64,000 bases of DNA from Adlercreutzia rubneri (lineage in GTDB: Bacteria; Actinomycetota; Coriobacteriia; Coriobacteriales; Eggerthellaceae). Positions 1-7,910 of this stretch are shown here, in pieces. The DNA lies in contig NZ_WPOO01000001.1 in NCBI RefSeq assembly GCF_009755265.1, positions 62,001-126,000 of the forward strand, in the 5' to 3' direction. Every line of letters starts with the position of its first letter. The first letter of the stretch is position 1. The notes under the pieces were generated by a model. That model saw nothing but the letters and a program-made list of their open reading frames with translations, did no database searches and was not told the DNA's origin. Both the position numbers and the translations under genes were made by a program.

Positions 1-1266
1 GCCGATGCGCTGAAGTTCGCGAAGCGTCCCCGCATCCACACCGGCATCGGCGTGTCCCCCTCGCACATGCGCGACAAGCTGCGCATCACCGAGGACGAGT
101 GCATCGAACGAGCGGTGCATGCCGTCAGCTACGCCAAGAAGTACGTGGAAGACGTGCAGTTCTACGCCGAGGACGCGGGCCGGTCGGATTTCGCGTTCCT
201 CGCACGGGTCATCGAGGCGGTCATCAAGGCGGGGGCCACGGTGGTGAACATCCCGGACACCACGGGCTACTCGCTGCCGGAGGACTTCGGCGCGCGCATC
301 AAGTACCTCATGGACAACGTGGCCGGCATCGACGATGTCACCGTGTCGGTGCACTGCCACAACGACTTGGGCATGGCCACGGCGCTGTCGCTGGCCGGCG
401 TGCGCAACGGGGCCACGCAGATCGAGTGCACCATCAACGGCCTCGGCGAGCGCGCGGGCAACACGGCCATGGAGGAAGTGGTCATGGCCATGCGCATGCA
501 CGGCGAGGAGCTCGATGCGCACACCGACATCAACACCCGCGAGTTCATCAAGGCGAGCCGCTTGGTCAGCTCCATCACCGGCATGAACGTGCAGGCCAAC
601 AAGGCCATCGTGGGCGCCAACGCCTTCGCCCATTCCTCGGGCATCCACCAGGACGGCGTGCTGAAGAAGCGCGACACCTACGAGATCATCGATCCGGCCG
701 AGGTGGGCGTGGGCCAGAGCCAGATCGTGCTGACGGCCCGCAGCGGACATGCGGCCTTGAAGCACCGCCTGGAGGAACTCGGCTACGAGTACGAGGGCGA
801 GGAGCTCGACCGCCTCTACAACGCCTTCCTCGATGTGGCCGACAAGAAGAAGGAAGTCTACGACGAGGATCTGGAAGCGCTCGTGAACGAGCGCGATCGC
901 GAGGAGTGCGCCATCTACACGCTGGAGGGCGTGCAGGTCAGCTGCGGCTTCCCCTTGAAGCCCACGGCCACGGTGACCCTGCGCGGGCCCGAGGGCGACG
1001 TGCGGACGGTGTGCGATTGGGGCGCCGGCCCGATCGATGCGGTGTACAAGGCCATCGATCAGATCGTGCAGGTCGACAACGACCTGTCCGAGTTCGCCGT
1101 GAACGCCGTGACCCGCGGCATCGACGCGCTCGGCGAGGTGACCGTGCGCGTGAAGGCCGCCGGTGGCGAGGTGTACGTGGGCCGCGGGGCCGATGGCGAC
1201 ATCATCGTCAGCTCGGCGAAGGCCTACTTGAATGCGCTCAACCGACTGCTCGCCGAGAAGCGCTAA
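1..1266 (+). CDS. leuA: 2-isopropylmalate synthase, 3' part (gene starts before the window)
   Basis: The reading frame is open from base 1, so the true start lies upstream; 421 residues are visible. The family condenses 2-oxoisovalerate with acetyl-CoA in leucine synthesis. Visible signatures are a TIM-barrel segment with SVHCHNDLGMA, the GLGERAGN turn, an HSSGIHQDGVLKK stretch typical of LeuA, and a C-terminal domain from about residue 310 resembling the leucine-binding allosteric domain. Roughly 80-100 N-terminal residues are missing. Homocitrate or citramalate synthases share the fold and cannot be fully excluded, but the HQDGVLK and DPAEVGVG region favours LeuA. A terminator follows at about 1323. 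Confidence 0.85.
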   Translation, partial: ADALKFAKRPRIHTGIGVSPSHMRDKLRITEDECIERAVHAVSYAKKYVEDVQFYAEDAGRSDFAFLARVIEAVIKAGATVVNIPDTTGYSLPEDFGARIKYLMDNVAGIDDVTVSVHCHNDLGMATALSLAGVRNGATQIECTINGLGERAGNTAMEEVVMAMRMHGEELDAHTDINTREFIKASRLVSSITGMNVQANKAIVGANAFAHSSGIHQDGVLKKRDTYEIIDPAEVGVGQSQIVLTARSGHAALKHRLEELGYEYEGEELDRLYNAFLDVADKKKEVYDEDLEALVNERDREECAIYTLEGVQVSCGFPLKPTATVTLRGPEGDVRTVCDWGAGPIDAVYKAIDQIVQVDNDLSEFAVNAVTRGIDALGEVTVRVKAAGGEVYVGRGADGDIIVSSAKAYLNALNRLLAEKR

Positions 1267-1322
1267 AGGAGGCCTCTTCTCTAAGGGCGTTGCCGAAGAG
1301 CGTGCCTGGCGTTACGTTCACC

Positions 1323-1357
1323 GAAGCCGATGGGACATCTCATCGGCTTCTTTATTT
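1323..1357 (+). terminator. Rho-independent terminator after leuA
   Basis: Ten-base arms GAAGCCGATG and CATCGGCTTC pair perfectly around an 8-base loop and are followed by TTTATTT. It separates leuA from the XRE-cupin gene. A possible -10 for the next gene, TAAAAT, sits at 1376-1381. Confidence 0.85.
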
Positions 1358-1412
1358 CCCTTTTCCGTCCTCAAGTAAAATAGTGCGATATCGAATTTCA
1401 AGGAGGCACGTT

Positions 1413-1991
1413 ATGGCTGAGGACAACAAGCTCGGGCGCAAGATCACCACGCTGCGCGAGGCGCATCATCTGACCTGCCAGGATCTGGCCGATCGTTGCG
1501 GTTGCGACGTGACGGTCATCGAGAAGCTGGAGGCCGGCGAGGTGCCGCCGTCCCTGGCGCCGCTGATCAAGCTCACCCGCGCCCTCGGCGTGCGCCTGGG
1601 CACCCTCATGGATGACGACGAGACCTACGGGCCCGCCTACATCAGCACCGATCAGATGGAGGAAGTGGAGCGCGTGAAATCGCTCCAGACCGCCAAGGAC
1701 GCCGGCGACCTGTCCTACTTCAGCCTGGCGGCGGGCCGTCCCTCCCGTCATATGGACCCGTTCATCATCACCGTGAGCCCCACCGGCGAGGCCACGCACA
1801 AGCTGGATTCCCATGAAGGGGAGGAGTGGCTCTACGGCATGGAGGGTGAGATCGAGATCGAGTACGGCAATGAGACCTACGTGCTCGGCCCCGGCGAGTC
1901 CATCTACTACGATTCCATCGTGCCCCACCAGGTGCGCGCCCATAATGGGCAAAACGCTAAATTCTTGGCCTGTGTTTACACGCCGTTCTAA
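1413..1991 (+). CDS. XRE-family HTH regulator with C-terminal cupin domain
   Basis: 192 residues. The start is fixed by AAGGAGG six bases upstream of the ATG. Residues about 10-65 form a lambda-repressor-type helix-turn-helix (LTCQDLADRCGCDVTVIEKLE). Residues about 110-190 form a cupin barrel (HEGEEWLYGMEGEIEIEYG, GPGESIYYDS, VPHQVRAH). Proteins of this layout are one-component regulators in which the cupin is thought to sense a small ligand. The next gene, an acyl-CoA ligase, begins 15 bases downstream, so the regulator probably controls or responds to fatty-acid activation. The ligand is unknown. Confidence 0.85.
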   Translation: MAEDNKLGRKITTLREAHHLTCQDLADRCGCDVTVIEKLEAGEVPPSLAPLIKLTRALGVRLGTLMDDDETYGPAYISTDQMEEVERVKSLQTAKDAGDLSYFSLAAGRPSRHMDPFIITVSPTGEATHKLDSHEGEEWLYGMEGEIEIEYGNETYVLGPGESIYYDSIVPHQVRAHNGQNAKFLACVYTPF

Positions 1992-2006
1992 GCGGGGGAG
2001 GGATCT

Positions 2007-3704
2007 ATGACCGAAGAGAACAAGACCACTGACGCTCCCGTTCCCGGGTCTCCCGATTATCCGCTGCACTCGGAGCTGACCATCGGCGCCTATCTGAAGC
2101 AGCAGGTGGCGATCGATCCCGATCACGAGTTCGTCGTGTACCCGGACCGCGACCTGCGCTGGACCTACAAGGACTTCGACGAGCGCACCGATGCCTTGGC
2201 CAAGGGCCTCTTGGCCATCGGCATGAAGCCGGGCGACCACTTGGGCGTGTGGGCGCGCAACATCCCCGATTGGCTCACCTTCATGTACGCCTCGGCGAAG
2301 ATCGGCGTGGTCATGGTCACGGTGAACCCGGTGTACAAGTCCCACGAGCTCGACTACGTGCTGAAGCAGTCGGACATGAAGGCGCTTTGCGTGATCGACG
2401 CCTACCGCGATGTGGACTACCTGCAGATCATCCGCGATCTGGTGCCCGAGTCGCTGAACGTGCAGCGCGGCTTCCTCCATTCCGAGGCGTACCCCTTCCT
2501 GGAGAACCTCATCTACATGGGACCCGAGAAGCACCGCGGCTTCTACAGCGTACCCGAGCTTCTGCTGCTCGGCCAGCACAAGCCCGACAGCTCCCTGGAA
2601 TGGGCCCAGGGCCAGTTCGACAACAACGACGTGGTCATGATGCAGTACACGAGCGGCACCACGGGCTTCCCCAAGGGCGTCATGCTCACCCATCGCAACA
2701 TCCTGAACAACGGCTTCTACATCGGCGAGGGCCAAAAGCTCGGTGCCGAAGACCGTGTGTGCCTGCCGGTGCCGTTCTTCCACTGCTTCGGCTGCGTGCT
2801 GGGGGTCATGGCCTGCCTCACCCACCGCTGCACCATGCTCATCGTTGAGGAGTTCAATGCCGAGCTGGTGCTTCAGGCCCTCGACAAGGAGAAGGCGACG
2901 GCGGTCTACGGCGTGCCCACCATGTTCATCGCCGAGCTGAACCATCCGGACTTCGACTCCTTCGACTTGTCGCACCTGCGCACGGGCATCATGGCCGGCA
3001 GCCCCTGCCCGCCGGAGACCATGCGCGAGGTCATGGAGCGCATGAACATGCGCGACGTGACCATCTGCTACGGCCTCACCGAGACGAGCCCGGTGTTCAC
3101 CCAGACCTCGGTGGACGATGACATTCCCCACAAGTGCGAGACCGTGGGCCGGGCCCATCCGCCGGTGGAAGTGCGCGTGCTCGATGTGAACGACGGCCAC
3201 ATCTGCGAGCCGGGGGAGCACGGGGAGCTGTGCTGCAAGGGCTACAACGTCATGAAGGGCTACTACAAGATGCCCGAGGAGACGGCCAAGGCCATCGATA
3301 AGAACGGCTTTCTGCACTCCGGCGACATGGGCACCGTGGACGAGGACGGGTATTTCCGCGTCACGGGCCGCATCAAGGACATGATCATCCGCGGCGGCGA
3401 GAACATCTACCCGCTCGAGGTGGAGAACTTCCTGCTCACCATGCCCGGCGTGCTGGACGCCCAGGTGGTGGGCATCCCCGACGCGAAGCTCGGCGAGATC
3501 GTCGGCGCGTTCATCCGGGTGCGCCCCGGCTTCGAGGATATGACCGAGGACGACGTGCGCGCCTACGCCATCCCGCGCATCGCCCGCTACAAGGTGCCCA
3601 AGCGCGTCTTCTTCGTGGGCGATTTCCCCATGACCCCCTCCATGAAGGTGCAGAAGTTCAAGCTCCGCGAGATGGCCGAAGAGCTGGTAAAATCCGGGCA
3701 GTAA
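2007..3704 (+). CDS. Long/medium-chain fatty-acyl-CoA ligase (AMP-binding)
   Basis: 565 residues, soluble. It activates a carboxylate with ATP to an acyl-adenylate and then to the CoA thioester. The P-loop-like YTSGTTGFPKGVMLTH lies near residue 215, the YGLTETSP motif near 355, and the adenylation hinge GRIKDMIIRGGENIYP near 455. The C-terminal lysine motif reads SMKVQKFKLRE instead of the common TGKVQK, but the lysine is kept. The gene follows the XRE-cupin regulator directly and a GGGGGAGGG ribosome site precedes it. Chain-length preference cannot be read from sequence; FadD-like or medium-chain activity is most likely. Confidence 0.85.
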   Translation: MTEENKTTDAPVPGSPDYPLHSELTIGAYLKQQVAIDPDHEFVVYPDRDLRWTYKDFDERTDALAKGLLAIGMKPGDHLGVWARNIPDWLTFMYASAKIGVVMVTVNPVYKSHELDYVLKQSDMKALCVIDAYRDVDYLQIIRDLVPESLNVQRGFLHSEAYPFLENLIYMGPEKHRGFYSVPELLLLGQHKPDSSLEWAQGQFDNNDVVMMQYTSGTTGFPKGVMLTHRNILNNGFYIGEGQKLGAEDRVCLPVPFFHCFGCVLGVMACLTHRCTMLIVEEFNAELVLQALDKEKATAVYGVPTMFIAELNHPDFDSFDLSHLRTGIMAGSPCPPETMREVMERMNMRDVTICYGLTETSPVFTQTSVDDDIPHKCETVGRAHPPVEVRVLDVNDGHICEPGEHGELCCKGYNVMKGYYKMPEETAKAIDKNGFLHSGDMGTVDEDGYFRVTGRIKDMIIRGGENIYPLEVENFLLTMPGVLDAQVVGIPDAKLGEIVGAFIRVRPGFEDMTEDDVRAYAIPRIARYKVPKRVFFVGDFPMTPSMKVQKFKLREMAEELVKSGQ

Positions 3705-3772
3705 GGAAGTTCCCGAACGGTTCGGAGGGCTCCGTTTCTCTATGCGAGCTCGCACCGATTCGGGGATGATTT

Positions 3773-3851
3773 CGTAGGGGGCGACCTCGGTCGCCCCTCC
3801 TCGAGCGAGGTTGCTCCACCAGCAGAGGGCTGACCGAGGTCAGCCCCTACG
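3773..3851 (+). repeat. Family A palindromic repeat, copy A1
   Basis: A 79-bp element bounded by CGTAGGGG and its complement CCCCTACG. Inside are two hairpins: GGGGCGACC/GGTCGCCCC and GGGCTGACC/GGTCAGCCC. The 30-base middle is variable. Copies A2 (4565-4643) and A3 (59489-59565, opposite orientation) share ends and hairpins. It lies just downstream of the toxin gene. Confidence 0.85.
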
Positions 3852-3863
3852 AGACGGCTTCCG

Positions 3864-4169
3864 CTACGAGAACCTTCCCATGGGGTTCATGCGCTGGTGC
3901 TCGATGTAGAACACTCTCACTTCGTCGGCATCGTAGTCGATCACGTAATAGATGGTGAAGGGGGTGTCGGGAATGGCGATCCACCGGCACGGAACCGAGA
4001 GGCGCGCCGCATCGTAGACGGGGTCGTACTCGCGGCCCATTTCCGGGAAGAGCGCGAGCATGTCCCTTTGGCGATCGATGGCGAGCGCCACCCGCTCACT
4101 GAAAACGTTCTCCAGGATGAACGTGCGCACAGAGTCCGTGAAGAGAACGCGCATGCCTTCGGCGGCCAT
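3864..4169 (-). CDS. RelE/ParE-superfamily toxin-like protein
   Basis: 101 residues if translation begins at the ATG that shares its A with the stop codon of the upstream antitoxin (TGATG junction); an alternative ATG lies five codons later (MRVLFTDSV). The protein is short, has a basic/aromatic core, and ends with DEVRVFYIEHQRMNP, the beta-strand pattern RVFYIEH seen in RelE/ParE toxins. Such toxins usually cleave mRNA on the ribosome or poison gyrase. The assignment rests on size, coupling to a Phd-type antitoxin and the C-terminal strand pattern, so the target is unknown. Repeat A1 begins 13 bases past its end. Confidence 0.7.
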   Translation of the reverse strand: MAAEGMRVLFTDSVRTFILENVFSERVALAIDRQRDMLALFPEMGREYDPVYDAARLSVPCRWIAIPDTPFTIYYVIDYDADEVRVFYIEHQRMNPMGRFS

Positions 4170-4459
4170 CACTCCCAGCCCCTGAGTGCCCGCAGCTCGT
4201 CCATGACGTCCTGGGCGTCGTGAAGCTTGCCCTCCTGCATTTCCTGGATGCCTTTGAGCATGCCGCGGTAGGTGCGCATTTCCTGCTCGTAAATCTCGTT
4301 GCGGAAGGCCATGGCGGCATCGAAGGCGGCCGAGTCCATCACCACGACGCAAGCCGAGCCGTTGCGCGTGAGGTACAAGGGCTCGCCCGAGTGGCTGAGA
4401 TCCTCGATGAGGGCGTTCTGGTTCCGGTTGAATTCGGACAGTGGCTTGATCTGCGGCAT
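4169..4459 (-). CDS. Phd/YefM-type antitoxin
   Basis: 96 residues. The N-terminus (MPQIKPLSEFNRNQNALIEDL) and the segment GEPLYLTRNGSACVVVMDSAAFD match the Phd/YefM fold that binds operator DNA. The acidic helical C-terminal half (residues about 55-96) would neutralise the toxin. The ribosome site TTAGGAGG is six bases from the ATG. Translation is coupled to the toxin by a one-base overlap. A strong promoter with a palindromic operator lies directly upstream, as expected for autoregulation. Confidence 0.85.
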   Translation of the reverse strand: MPQIKPLSEFNRNQNALIEDLSHSGEPLYLTRNGSACVVVMDSAAFDAAMAFRNEIYEQEMRTYRGMLKGIQEMQEGKLHDAQDVMDELRALRGWE

Positions 4460-4479
4460 AGTAACCTCCTAAGAATTTG

Positions 4480-4513
4480 CTGTAAATATACAGTGAATAA
4501 GCAGAATTGGCAA
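4480..4513 (-). promoter_or_regulatory. Promoter and operator of the toxin-antitoxin operon
   Basis: On the minus strand TTGCCA (4513-4508) is separated by exactly 17 bases from TATATT (4490-4485). A perfect 14-base palindrome, CTGTAAATATACAG (4480-4493), covers the -10 hexamer. Repression by the Phd-type antitoxin at this palindrome is inferred from family behaviour. Confidence 0.75.
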
Positions 4514-4564
4514 TGCCTCATCTTGTGTGCTATGGATTTGTCACGAAAGGTTATCGCATTATCC

Positions 4565-4643
4565 CGTAGGGGGCGACCTTGGTCGCCCCTCCTCAAGTGG
4601 GGTCGACTCGCCAGGGGAGGGCTGACCAAGGTCAGCCCCTACG
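4565..4643 (+). repeat. Family A palindromic repeat, copy A2
   Basis: 79 bp, the same length as A1, with ends CGTAGG and CCCCTACG and the same two hairpins (GGGCGACCTTGGTCGCCC and GGGCTGACCAAGGTCAGCCC). The interior between the hairpins differs from A1. With A1 it brackets the toxin-antitoxin operon. It sits between the antitoxin promoter and the 3' end of the LuxR gene. Confidence 0.85.
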
Positions 4644-4675
4644 GAGGGATCGGTTCCTGCCTATCGAGTCGTGCT

Positions 4676-6142
4676 CTAGAAATCTGAGCGCTGCATGTTC
4701 AGGTAGTTCAGAAGCTCACTGCGCTTGTGGATCTGCATCTTGTCGTAGATGTGGCGGATGTGGGTGTTTACGGTGTAAGGGGAGATGACGAGCTTTTCCG
4801 CCATGGAGTTGGTCGTGTGTCCGCGCGCGATGAGCAGCAGGATCTCCGCTTCGCGGGCCGACAGGCCGAACTCGGCTGCCGCTTCGGCGCAGATCTCCTC
4901 CACCTCGTTTCGCGTGGGCGGCGCAGCGGTGAGGGCCACGATGCTGAACTCCATGCGCACGAGCGGCACGAGCACGACGGCGAGCAGGCACATGAAGGCC
5001 AGGCAGGTCGGCGGTGTGAGGGCCTGGGTCACTGGCACTGCCATACTCTCGTACCACAGCGCCAGCGAGTTGCCCGCGGCGAGCCCCAGGCGCACGAAGC
5101 CGCCGGCCATGGCGAAAGTGAGCGCCGGGGTCGCGTAGCCTTTGGTGGTGAGGATGCCGAAGTACATGATGAGCAGCACTTCGAAGAGCGATTGCACGCC
5201 GATGCCGACGATGAAGGCGGGGAAGTAAGCGAACGTCGAGGAGAGGAACAGCGAGAAGCCCACCATGATGGCGATGAGCAGGGCCGGGTAGATCTTGAAG
5301 ATGTTGAGGCGGTTGCGCGACAGCGTGTAGATGCCGGCGATGACGAGAATGAACAGAGCCCCGCCCAAAATGCCGAATGTGAAGGAGTCCTCGCCGGTGG
5401 GCAGCACTTCCCATGGGATGATGCAGCTGAGGAAATAGCAGGCGGCGCAGGCGAGCAGCGTGACGAAGCCAACGCCGAGCATGTTCTTGAAGCCGCTGCT
5501 TGTAGCGCTGCGCGGCAGGAGTACGGGAAAGGCGCGCTTTTCGTCCTTGCGGGCGAAGGCCAGAAGGGCTCCCGATGCCAGGGGGAGCAGGGCCGCCGCC
5601 GGCGCCGTTATCATCGGAGGCAGGAGCGAGGCGACGAACACGCACAGGAACAGCGTGATGCCGAAGACCGTGCCGATGTGGTTGATAGTGAAGTTCGCCT
5701 TCACGCAGGCGTAGCGCTCTCCCCAGAGTATCCAGAGCGTGGCCTCGGAGACGCTGAGGATGATGATCGCGACGAGGTAGAGGCCTGCGGGCGCGAGATG
5801 GAAGGGAAAAAATCCCAGGGCCACCGTGCCCGAAGAAGCCGCAATCATCGCCGCCGGCAAGACGATCGGGTGGTCGCTTAAGTGACGCTTTCGGCCGAGA
5901 AGCCCCGCCAGAATGAAGAGGAACACCGCCGTTAGCAGGAGGCTCGCTACCCAGCTGAGCGTCACGCTCTTGTCGAGCAGCTGGGTGTGGAAGAAGAAGT
6001 TCGGCACAAACCAAAGTACGTAGTGCCAGGCGAGCAGCAGGGCAAAGCCCACGTATTTCAACAAGGGCCTATCGAAGAGGGCGGAGGGGGCGAGTCCTTC
6101 TCTAGCGTCTGACGACTCGAATTCGGCGCGGCTTGCTTCCAT
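4676..6142 (-). CDS. LuxR-type regulator with ~12-helix membrane sensor domain
   Basis: 488 residues. The ATG at 6142 is chosen because AGGGGAGAG lies just upstream; an upstream in-frame start at 6214 lacks a ribosome site. Residues about 30-405 contain around twelve hydrophobic helices; residues about 425-485 are a LuxR/NarL helix-turn-helix (LSAREAEILLLIARGH, ISPYTVNTHIRHIYDKM). This membrane-LuxR architecture is abundant in Eggerthellaceae, where members sit beside inducible catabolic genes. It is divergent from the MFS-cai-like operon and is the natural candidate to control it. The ligand may be the transported substrate; that is inference. Confidence 0.85.
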   Translation of the reverse strand: MEASRAEFESSDAREGLAPSALFDRPLLKYVGFALLLAWHYVLWFVPNFFFHTQLLDKSVTLSWVASLLLTAVFLFILAGLLGRKRHLSDHPIVLPAAMIAASSGTVALGFFPFHLAPAGLYLVAIIILSVSEATLWILWGERYACVKANFTINHIGTVFGITLFLCVFVASLLPPMITAPAAALLPLASGALLAFARKDEKRAFPVLLPRSATSSGFKNMLGVGFVTLLACAACYFLSCIIPWEVLPTGEDSFTFGILGGALFILVIAGIYTLSRNRLNIFKIYPALLIAIMVGFSLFLSSTFAYFPAFIVGIGVQSLFEVLLIMYFGILTTKGYATPALTFAMAGGFVRLGLAAGNSLALWYESMAVPVTQALTPPTCLAFMCLLAVVLVPLVRMEFSIVALTAAPPTRNEVEEICAEAAAEFGLSAREAEILLLIARGHTTNSMAEKLVISPYTVNTHIRHIYDKMQIHKRSELLNYLNMQRSDF

Positions 6143-6515
6143 AGGTGCTCTCCCCTTTGTCATCCCGCAGGTTGCGGTGTCGTTCGACCCTCTAGCTGAT
6201 GTAGCGTCGATCATGGCGCTACGGTATCAAATCCGAGCGCTAAGTGTAAAGATCGTCAATGAAAAATGGGATCGCAAGTTTTTGAGTACTTCGCTTTTCG
6301 CAGGGGTTTTGCGATGCCTTTCAGGCTCTTTCGACGGGAATCGTCACCTCGCAAGAAAATGCGTAACCTCCCTTTCCTCTTTCGCGTGCGATGGCGTGCC
6401 GCCCCTCGAGCGGCAGAATGCATTCCAGATCGATCGATTGCGCGGAATTGTCTCGCGCAGGGCAAGCGGTCCGGCGGGAAGGCCGGGCCGAATCGGAGAG
6501 AAAGGAAGCTTTGCC
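6143..6515. other. Divergent control region between luxR and the MFS-cai operon
   Basis: A 373-base gap with no convincing gene; the small Arg-rich frame inside overlaps the MFS start and looks like chance. The region is less GC-rich than its flanks between about 6225 and 6310. I see no strong sigma-70 promoter and no GGACA-N12-TGT dyad. It must hold the promoters of both divergent units, which fits activator-dependent transcription. Confidence 0.5.
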
Positions 6516-7853
6516 ATGTCGTTGCTTGCAAAGGGCAAAGGGGAAGTGACGTACAAGGATCTCACGTCGCTTCACAAGTGGGCACTCGTCGTGCTCATCT
6601 CCATGGGCTCGTCCATCATCTACGCGCCCATGTACCTTAAGAATGTGTTCTACGATCCGCTGATGCAGGCGCTCGGCTGCACGAACGCCGATCTGGGGCT
6701 TATGGTGTCGGCCTACGGCATCGCGGCCATGATCTGCTATCTGCCCTCCGGTATCGTGGCCGACAAGTTCCGCATGCGCACGCTGGCCACCGTGGGCTTC
6801 CTCGCCACGGCGGTGCTCGTGGGCATCTACGCCATGCTGCCGTCGGTGGAGATCTGCCTCGTGCTGTTCGTAGCCATGGGCATCACCTCCATCCTCGTGT
6901 GGTGGGGCACCCGCTTCAAGGTGATCCGCCTGTGCTGCGAGGAGGACGAGTACGCCTCGAAGATCGGCATCAGCTACTCCATCTACGGCGTGACCGGACT
7001 GGTCATCGGCCTCATCAACGCCGGCATCATCGCCGCCATCGCCAATGTCGCCCAGGGCGTGCAGGTCATGCTCATCTTCCTGGCCGTGGTCATCGCCGTG
7101 CTCGGTGTGGCCTCCATCTTCCTCATCCCCGACTTCAAGGGCGAGATCGACAAGAACGCCAAGCTGTTCAGCCTGAAGGAGGCCGTCGAGGCCATCAAGC
7201 ACCCCGGCGTCATCTGGGCCTGCGTCGCCTACTTCTGCGTCTACGCCGTGTACCAGGGCGCTACCTATACCACGCCCTACCTCACCCAGTGCTTCAACGC
7301 CGACGGCAATCTCGTGAACGTCGTGGGCCTCATCCGCACCTACGGCATCGGCCTCATCGCCGGCCCTGTGGTCGGTTGGCTGGCCACGAAGCTGAAGAGC
7401 CCCTCCAAGGTCATCCTGGGCGCCTTCATCCTGTCCATCGCGGTGCTGCTCGGCTTCATCGTCTTCCCGCATGATCCGGGCGCGGCCATGGTCGCCGCCA
7501 TCCTGGTCGTCGTGTTCGGGTTCACCACCTACGGCGCCTTCTCCATCGGAAGCTCTCCGCTCTCGGAGATCAAGATCCCCATGCGCATCTTCGGCACGGC
7601 CGCCGGCGTGCTGTCCGTGGTCGGCTTCATGCCCGACGTGTTCATCCACACCTGGTACGGCGGCCTCATCGACGCCCAGGGCATCGATGCCTACACGAGC
7701 ATCTTCGGTTTCGAGATCATGTTCGGCGTCATCGGCTGCATCTGCCTCGTCATGTTGCTCCGCACCATCAAGAAGCACTTCGGCGCCGAGTCCGTCGATA
7801 AGACCGAGGAGGCCGAGGCGACCGAGATCGCCGGCGGCGAGGCCACCATCTAG
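6516..7853 (+). CDS. MFS transporter, first gene of the cai-like operon
   Basis: 445 residues with about twelve predicted transmembrane helices. The start is set by AAAGGAAG eight bases before the ATG. The N-terminal half has the loop YLPSGIVADKFRMRTL, a version of the MFS motif A (GxxxDrxgrr). The C-terminus is a short acidic tail rich in Glu and Ala. Relatives include oxalate/formate- and nitrate-type porters, so an organic anion or zwitterion is plausible. In enterobacterial carnitine operons this position is held by the BCCT carrier CaiT; here it is an MFS protein, which argues for a different substrate or exchange mode. Confidence 0.8.
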   Translation: MSLLAKGKGEVTYKDLTSLHKWALVVLISMGSSIIYAPMYLKNVFYDPLMQALGCTNADLGLMVSAYGIAAMICYLPSGIVADKFRMRTLATVGFLATAVLVGIYAMLPSVEICLVLFVAMGITSILVWWGTRFKVIRLCCEEDEYASKIGISYSIYGVTGLVIGLINAGIIAAIANVAQGVQVMLIFLAVVIAVLGVASIFLIPDFKGEIDKNAKLFSLKEAVEAIKHPGVIWACVAYFCVYAVYQGATYTTPYLTQCFNADGNLVNVVGLIRTYGIGLIAGPVVGWLATKLKSPSKVILGAFILSIAVLLGFIVFPHDPGAAMVAAILVVVFGFTTYGAFSIGSSPLSEIKIPMRIFGTAAGVLSVVGFMPDVFIHTWYGGLIDAQGIDAYTSIFGFEIMFGVIGCICLVMLLRTIKKHFGAESVDKTEEAEATEIAGGEATI

Positions 7854-7910
7854 CGACGCGAGGAAATCGGAAAGACCGCAGGATTCGGGAAAGGACAAGG
7901 AGATCCTATT

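Noticed and set aside
1398..3755. Very long open frame on the minus strand opposite the XRE-cupin and ligase genes
   Set aside because: It is antisense to two well-recognised genes, is His/Ala/Gly-rich, matches no family I know and has no ribosome site. It reflects high GC codon bias.
6266..6640. 124-codon Arg-rich plus-strand frame upstream of and overlapping the first MFS gene
   Set aside because: No ribosome site, overlaps the MFS start, and no recognisable fold. A leader-peptide role cannot be excluded but is unsupported.
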